From Bolinopsis microptera (Eukaryota; Ctenophora; Tentaculata; Lobata; Bolinopsidae): a stretch of DNA of 64,000 nucleotides. The notes under the pieces were generated by a model that was given only the letters and a program-made list of their open reading frames with translations, was not told where the DNA came from and did no database searches. The position numbers were made by a program, and so were the translations under genes. Position 1 is the first letter of the stretch; every line of letters begins with the position of its first letter. The stretch lies in NCBI RefSeq assembly GCF_026151205.1, contig NC_087079.1, positions 3,677,230 to 3,741,229 on the forward strand, read 5' to 3'. This document shows positions 57,690 to 64,000 of this stretch, in pieces.

Positions 57690-59760
57690 CTGAAATATTG
57701 AAATTTCTGGAGGTTACTAAGTGCTAACTACACAATTGCACATAATTACTATATGATGTAAATACAATTAATCTACTAAATGTGATATTAACGGTTATCA
57801 TGTTTAATTTATCAGCTAACTAAAATATCAGTAAAATAAAATATCAGCTACTAAAATTATCAGCTACTATATATCCAGTGTTATGTTAATTGTACACGAT
57901 GGGGAAAGTGGGGGACTAGCTGATGCCACTATTTAAGGCCACTTTATTATAATATACTGGATAAAAGCCATAGCTAAACACCCAATTTCCTACCAGATTT
58001 GCCAGTGCATATACATACACCTAAAGTGGGGAGGAATGAGATATACATTGACAGCGAGTTGTTGTTGAGTCTGATTAGAGTTGGAGGGGTCGGTGGTGTG
58101 AACAGCTCTGGAAAATCATTCATCACATCTTTGCTACAACACTTACATGTTATTGTTAATATTACACATAAAATAAATACTTAAATAACAACATTAGTTT
58201 CACTTGCTTCATGGATGTACCAAAATAGGATTTAATTATTTCTAATCATTTACTGTATCAAGAAGCCTAAGCCAAAACATTTAACACGAGTAGGTTGGGT
58301 CTATTATTACACACTATGGTGGTCATGGGAGGTAAGACTGATGACGTATCAGTGTTGAATGTACCGAATACAATCTTTAACCACAATTTGCTTTGCAAAC
58401 TAAAGGGCAGCAACCACACAAACTTCAGAGGTCTAAATATCAAACAACTGAGTCAAATGTCTTCATACAATTAGCACACACACAGAGAGAGAGAGGTGGC
58501 CGATAGAGAGAGAGTATGGGAGAGGGAGGGGAAGCTGTCAGTTCCACACTCGTTATCATGTACACACGCTTGATGTGGTTACAGATTGTTTCGTGTACAT
58601 TTCTACCTTGATACGTATCTTTCTTACTCTTGAACCATCCATAGTGTGTTAATTAATAGGACCAACAACCTTCCGTGTGTAAAGTGTTTTGGCTTAGGCT
58701 CTTGATTCAGTAAAGTGTTAGAAAATAATTAATCTATGTTGGTACATCCATGAAGCTAAAGTGAAACTTTTAATGTTGTTATTATGTGTTTTTATTTTAT
58801 TGGTAATATTAACAATAACTTGTAAGTTTGTTTAGCAGAAGATGTGGATTGATGATTTGTCAAGAGGGGTGGTTCACACCCACCGACACCTCCAGGACTT
58901 AATCAGATCAACAAACAAACTCGTTGTCAGATGTAAATCGCTTCCCTCCCCATTTTAGTTGGTATGTATTTTCCTGGCAAATCTGTAGGGAATTGGGTGT
59001 TTAGCTTTGGCTTTTATACAGTATATTAAAATAAGAGTGGCCTTAAATAGTGGGCACAGCTAGTTCTCACCCACTTTCCATCTGTGTACAATTTAACATA
59101 ACACTGGTATTTTTGTTAGCTGATATTTTAGTTAGACTGATATTTTAGTTTACTGATTATTTTAGTTAGTGAATAAAATAATCGATGATTATCGTTAATA
59201 TAACATTTTGTTAGATTATTGTATTTATTCATCATTATTGTATTTATGTGCAATTGTTGTAGTAGTTAGCACGTAGTACCATCTGAACTTTCTATATTTC
59301 AGCTAAACCCGTCAAATCAACCACAAAAACTGTAAAGAAAAATGTGAAGAAACCTGTGAATAAAGATACAGCTGATAGACGGATTTTACTTTTTAAACGG
59401 ATATGAATTAGTGGATGATCTAGGATATGTGGAGTCTCTATGTGGCTAGTGGGTAAGTTTAAGGGAGGCCAATGGCAAATTGGCACATAGAGACTATAAT
59501 ACGGTGGGGATCAGAAATTACGCCCAACCGCAAATTGTATACCGTATTTTGTACAATCGCTTTACTGTTAGAGAATTGTTGGTAATTGTTCTTTGTGCAC
59601 CAACCGTACATATTGGTTCTCGTCAGTGACTATTTTTATATCATAGCTTTTTAGATGAAATAGTTGTTGCAATAACATTTAATACAACTTTTGCTGTTGT
59701 TCTGATACTGTTATCACATTTTAACAGTCCGTACAATCCCCATCTAATCACCAATCAACT

Positions 59761-59978
59761 CCCTCAGGTTTACCTCTCGCATTTAACTTCCTCGACCTAG
59801 GCTGGGACTTCAAGATACCCAAGTTCATGTTAGCGTCTGCAGCATTCTTCTTCGCGGGGTGGTACGCGGGCGGTATCATTTCTTGGGCGCCGACAAGTGA
59901 GACATCTGGAGTACTCCACTGCTCACAAGAGACTGTTCTTCACCACTATTGGAGCTTCAGGCAGGCCTATTACTAATA
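59761..59978 (+). pseudogene. Right-arm copy of the small membrane-protein last exon, frame broken
   Basis: Begins with the same acceptor (CTCCCTCAG) and GLPLAFNFLDLGWDFKIPKF. After GWYAGG it loses frame (GIISWAP...), where the left arm reads GALLIWGRQVRHLEN. Confidence 0.85.
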
Positions 59979-60708
59979 GTTTCAGACAGGGCGAGGTGGT
60001 GTTTGATGATTCTGTCAACGAAACTTCCAGTTAGTTATGCAACTTAAATATCATATTAGAGAACTTCATAATTAATGATAATTATTATTTTGTATAATTT
60101 TAACGTCACTTTTCAAACTTTCATAGATTGTCTTGCTGATGCTTGTAGTCCTGAACTTAAAATGTTTTTATCTTTCAGGGGTGTATTTAAAAGTAGTAAA
60201 CAAGGAGTACGTACTCCAGCTGTAACAAGGGAGAGCTGCATAACGAGGACTTGTTGTGGAAACTTGTTGCTAGAAAAAGACTTTGATAATATACCTTGGG
60301 ATCAGAGAAAACCCAATATTTATAGCATAGTTTTTGTAAATTTATGACTGGTGTGTTCTTTATTTAATTAACGATAGGGGAATTTGCGGTAAATCATGCC
60401 CGCTTTTTTTTAGAACAAGTAATCTGATAAATTGTTGATCTTTCGGTTTTCTATGTCTTATATTGTTACAGTTTTCTACATTCAGTCACAAGCTTATTAT
60501 GTAATATAATACATAATATCTATCAGTTAATTTTAATACAAAATTGAAAACACTTTTGAAAGTGAGATCACTCAACTTCCGCCTAGTTAAATATTTCAGT
60601 GCTTCGTAACCAAGTTGGACTATGACATCACTATGACCCCATGTTAACAAATTAATAAATGTAATTAGATTTTAAAAATCATTTCCTAACCCTCCTCACA
60701 CAGTAGTC

Positions 60709-61206
60709 ATGGTCACAGTACGAGGAAGAAGCGTACAAGCGTCGTTTTGTTACGTCGAAAAAAAACCACTACGGAATGTTCCGAAAAGAAGCAGTACAAC
60801 AAAAAGCACCATGTCGTCATTAAAAATGACATTGTCCGAGAAGCCTGGGACAAATCCAAAACCATCAGAGAAAACTTTGCAGACCTGGGTCTAGTGGCGG
60901 ACCCCAACGCCGCGTATAGAACACCCACCACAAAAAGTGGGAACCACGGAGGGAGAAGTGGAATTTGCTGACATCTCCGATTACCAAGAAACGGAAGTGG
61001 TGAAGAAGTTCGTGGAGCAATCAAAGAACACAGCCCCAGTCATCAGGCACTTCTCTCCGGTGGAGTGTGAGTTGTGGAGAGGTTGGGTGGGTGATCACGG
61101 TGTTGATTACAAAGCATGGCTAGAGATAAGAGGAATTATCAGCACAACCCCAAAAAGTATCAGGAGGAAGATTGAGAGTTATCTACCTTTAAAAACTCGA
61201 GTTATA
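60709..61206 (+). pseudogene. NOP16: NOP16, right-arm copy, frame broken at different places
   Basis: ATG at 60709 (MVTVRGR), a frame change within the first 15 codons, then a good middle (IVREAWDKSKTIRENFADLG, LVADPNAAY), another change, then EVEFADISDYQETEVVKKFV and WRGWVGDHGVDYKA. Frame is lost again just after DYKA, where the left arm is correct, and the natural stop is missed. The two copies are complementary in their defects. Confidence 0.85.
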
Positions 61207-62109
61207 AAACCAAGATGGGTTGTGTCGGTTGATGGGGTGTTTGCGAGGTTTTAATTGGAGTTCTGAGTTTCTGTTTTTATCGCTGAGAGCTGACTGAAAG
61301 CGTTTAACATTTGGTGCGGTTTTTTATTGGCCAGATCAAAATCTTCTATACATTCATTATTGAACAGTTTTCTGATCATATCTTAAACATTGCGTTTAAA
61401 GGTGTTTCTACTTTAATTTAGAATAAATCCACCCAGCCGTACAAAAACTAGAAGAAAGTTTACGAACTCTTATATTATTACAAATTAATAACCTCTTTGT
61501 GAACGTCATGCCATAAATTGAAATTTCCTCAATATCGCTATTTCATGGTTTCTTGATCTGTTTGGAGCCCTGCGGTCCAGAGAGGGATCAACCTAGTACC
61601 TCTATCCGGACTCGAACCACGTGGACCAACCTTCAACTGCTCCTTCATAATATCACGTGATACTTCAACTCTCTCCTCCTCTCCCTCTTCACGATACTTG
61701 GAACCGCCACCTCTGCTGCTGGCTACCCGCTCTTATAGCTTCACTATTGTTTGTCAACTGCTAGTACAGGTATATATCAGGTTCTACACTACTGTTATGT
61801 CATAGTATAGGTATTTATACTTTTTAAAGTAACTGTAAGGTATTTTAAAGTTATTATTATATCGGCCTGCGTGGCTTCGTGCTGATACACTTGCCGTATT
61901 TTCACTGTAACTCATAATTTTACGCTTGTTTGATTCAACTATCGTCCCGTTTCCATTGAACGTTTTATATAGTTTACGACTTACGGTACAAACATCCGCA
62001 ATTCTCAAATTATCAAAATAGTTATTCTTGCGTCATATTATGATGTAGATTATCGTTTCACAGTTAAATTAGTGGCAAAAAAATTAGACTATCAATTCTT
62101 AACCATACT

Positions 62110-62956
62110 TCAACACTCTGGTGCCTTTATTTTTGCAGCAACTTCATTGTCCAACCAACCCAATGCCTAGCAGGTAAATTAAAGCCACAACCGAAGAAAG
62201 GGAAGAAGAAGACAAAGAAGGATGTCATTGTGCTATACGAAGAAAAGAAGAACAAATGTCCTCTTTACCAGGCCTTCTTTACCTGTGTTCCACTCGCAGG
62301 TTCTTTAAACTATTAATAGATTCAAACCCGATTTATTTGGTTGACAACAGTTTTAGTTTAACTGAGAGGGTATTGCATTTCTCCGATGTGTTGTAGTACA
62401 TTAGGGTTTGGTCTCGTACTACAGAAACTGAAGTCATTTATTTGGAACCTGAATTTGTTTCCAGCTTACTATGCACGCATTATATATATCTTAGGTAATA
62501 GGTTTGTAAGGTAAGTAATGTTGTTTTTCTAGGTCACGCTTATTATGGCTTGAATATATCTCTTTGGGATATGAATTCGTTGTCAAAGGGTTTTATAAAA
62601 TATACTAGAATTAACTTATCTTCTATATTTATATCTCGATCCTTGTACTACTATAAATAGCAATTTCTAACTCAGCTTTATTTCAGTGTACGTATCAGGG
62701 GTTGGTCCATACTTAGTGAGTTTAGCTGAGAGTGCTTTTCCGGATCAAGGGATTGGGTACATGTTCAATATTGCTGCACCCACAGCAGTGGTGTTTGCTT
62801 TGTACGCCATCGTTATCATGTGGGGCCTCAGGTGGGTCACATAATTAGTATTTAGTAATTATTAATTAGTAATTAGTAAACTAATTACGTATGAGTTATC
62901 TAGCTCGCTTTCTAAATTATACCGCGTCTGATGGTATCATTTATCTAACTCTCTCT

Positions 62957-63020
<64 letters not shown>

Positions 63021-63501
63021 TGCAGGTTTCCTAGAAGAATGGATGTTAAGCAAAGGACATGGTGTTAAAGTTCCACATAATCAAGTGGCCGGGGTATAAG
63101 TCTAGTGTTACTGTGGATCCGAGGGGAATGTGGGTACATAGAGAATGCAAAAAAGTTGGGTTGATTTACATTCTCATTCCATTACTGTTACCGTTATAAC
63201 TTTATAATTTCTGTTTGCAATCGACTGTAAATTTATCTTCATTTACTAGTGTTTTACTGCAAAATGCGTATTACAACTTAACAATATTTCAATTTTTGTT
63301 AATAGCACATGAACCTCAATATTTTCAGAGTTTTTTTTTTTTTTCCAGAGGTTACTCAATAGCCAAGCGGATCTTTGGATTAACTATACGTTGAATATTA
63401 AGCGGGGAACTATCGAACGAAGGGACATTTTAGATAAATTATTCGGAAAATTTGATCCTAAAAAGCATAAAAAACTCATGCAACAAGTGAAAGAACTTTG
63501 A
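62110..63501 (+). pseudogene. Right-arm copy of the unidentified four-exon membrane-protein gene
   Basis: Exon equivalents at about 62110-62302, 62688-62831, 63024-63150 and 63340-63501. Exon 2 is correct here (VYVSGVGPYLVSLAESAF, GYMFNIAAPTAVVFALYAIV). Exons 3 and 4 are disturbed (frame lost after the third-exon acceptor and at EVTQ*PSGSL) where the left arm is readable. Confidence 0.75.
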
Positions 63502-63769
63502 TAATGAATTTTTACGAGTCTAAGTTTATAATTTACTTTATATTTTTAAGTTGTTAATATCTTTATTTGGGGTGGTGATTGTTTTTGTAACTTACTAACT
63601 TATTATGATGCCAGCATGAGAATTTGTTTGAATTGCATTTTTGATGCATACAAAAATTCAAAACGTTGTGATTATATCTCACTGTGAAATCAAATGCGAA
63701 ATCCAACTTTTTATATCACTTGTACTTACTGCAAACTTCCCAACTCACAAATCCCACAACACCAGGTAC

Positions 63770-64000
63770 TGAACCTTTTCGACCCATTGCTATGGGACGG
63801 ATCAACTGTAACTAAAACTGCAACAGCTGAGATGTGACGACATCCAGAGTGTGTGTGTGGATACGCCACTGCAGCAGACAACTCTCTGTACAACGGAGCT
63901 CAACCCAGCGTGTACTCCCCTCCATTGATCATACTCATCGCTCAACGGGGGTCTTTACCACAAGAACGGTCCGTTCAAGTGTGACAAGTGTCCAGCAGTG
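63770..64000 (+). pseudogene. Right-arm copy of the C2H2 gene 5' region, truncated by the window end
   Basis: Contains HKNGPFKCDKCPA, the beginning of a C2H2 finger, in the orientation opposite to 52496-53280. The TGTGACAAGTGTCC form keeps both Cys of the finger, which the left arm has lost. Confidence 0.6.

Larger units (their letters stand above)
53070..58500 (+). repeat. Left arm of an 11-kb inverted repeat
   Basis: Reverse complement of about 58500-64000. Paired landmarks: the stop of the 53.55 kb gene (53549 with 63501), the (AG)n tract (54006-54078 with about 62950-63021), the NOP16 start codon (56284 with 60709) and the acceptor of the 57 kb exon (57232 with 59768). The sum of paired positions drifts only from about 116990 to 117050. 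The arms differ by frequent single-base indels and substitutions, most near the axis. Confidence 0.95.
58500..64000 (-). repeat. Right arm of the 11-kb inverted repeat
   Basis: Mirrors 53070-58500 in reverse order and reaches the window end, where the match stops within the last ten bases, so the full extent is unknown. Its CT tract (about 62945-63021) is interrupted at several points by single TT or CC errors, unlike the pure left-arm tract. Confidence 0.95.

Noticed and set aside
53070..64000. A sex-chromosome-like or amplified palindrome with two functional gene sets
   Set aside because: Both arms carry different frame-breaking indels in every gene, and divergence rises toward the axis, which suits read errors better than gene conversion.

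Overview
The window is animal nuclear DNA. It has spliced genes with short GT-AG introns, several families of transposable elements, tRNA-derived SINE-like sequences and a tandem C2H2 zinc-finger family. I could read orthologues of animal genes (HAPSTR1/C16orf72, NICN1, TMEM223, NOP16) exon by exon. The species is not determinable from the sequence alone; an AT-rich marine invertebrate fits. A B-lectin domain end at the left edge and a CR1-like retrotransposon with a PHD-type ORF1 agree with that.

Layout. 1-13 kb is repeat-dominated. It holds a lectin gene end, 5'-truncated LINE fragments, a decayed hAT/DUF659-type transposase, a tRNA-derived SINE and a roughly 5 kb element with terminal inverted repeats of about 0.66-0.8 kb. 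That element's only recognisable gene encodes a DEDDh 3'-5' exonuclease, decayed and internally duplicated. A TA-target element follows. 13.5-16.5 kb is a four-exon HAPSTR1 gene on the minus strand. 16.85-20.95 kb is an almost intact CR1-like LINE on the minus strand.

21.5-39.9 kb is a tandem minus-strand array of nine C2H2 zinc-finger gene copies. They share an N-terminal module and differ in finger number and in DNA-contact residues. Four copies look intact in their coding part; a fifth, the 12-finger copy, is also open throughout. Four are broken by a mobile element, a frameshift or recombination. Because the copies share flanking sequence, each insertion can be dated against an empty site in a sister copy: one element with an 8-bp duplication, two with TTAA and one with TA.

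40.5-48.6 kb is a compact minus-strand cluster of nuclear housekeeping genes. NICN1 (tubulin polyglutamylase complex subunit) and TMEM223 (mitochondrial inner membrane) are followed by a third gene whose predicted mitochondrial presequence is built from 17-residue repeats. Three head-to-tail Helitron-like units lie in an intron of the third gene. 48.8-51.2 kb is a dead LINE on the plus strand.

52.5-64 kb contains a C2H2 gene, an unidentified membrane-protein gene, NOP16 and another small membrane-protein gene. From about 53.07 kb the sequence runs to an axis near 58.5 kb and then repeats itself as its own reverse complement to the window end. The two arms carry different single-base indels that break the same genes in different places. 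The simplest reading is an unpolished fold-back long-read chimera rather than real biology. Genes in this part should be read as one locus seen twice with errors.
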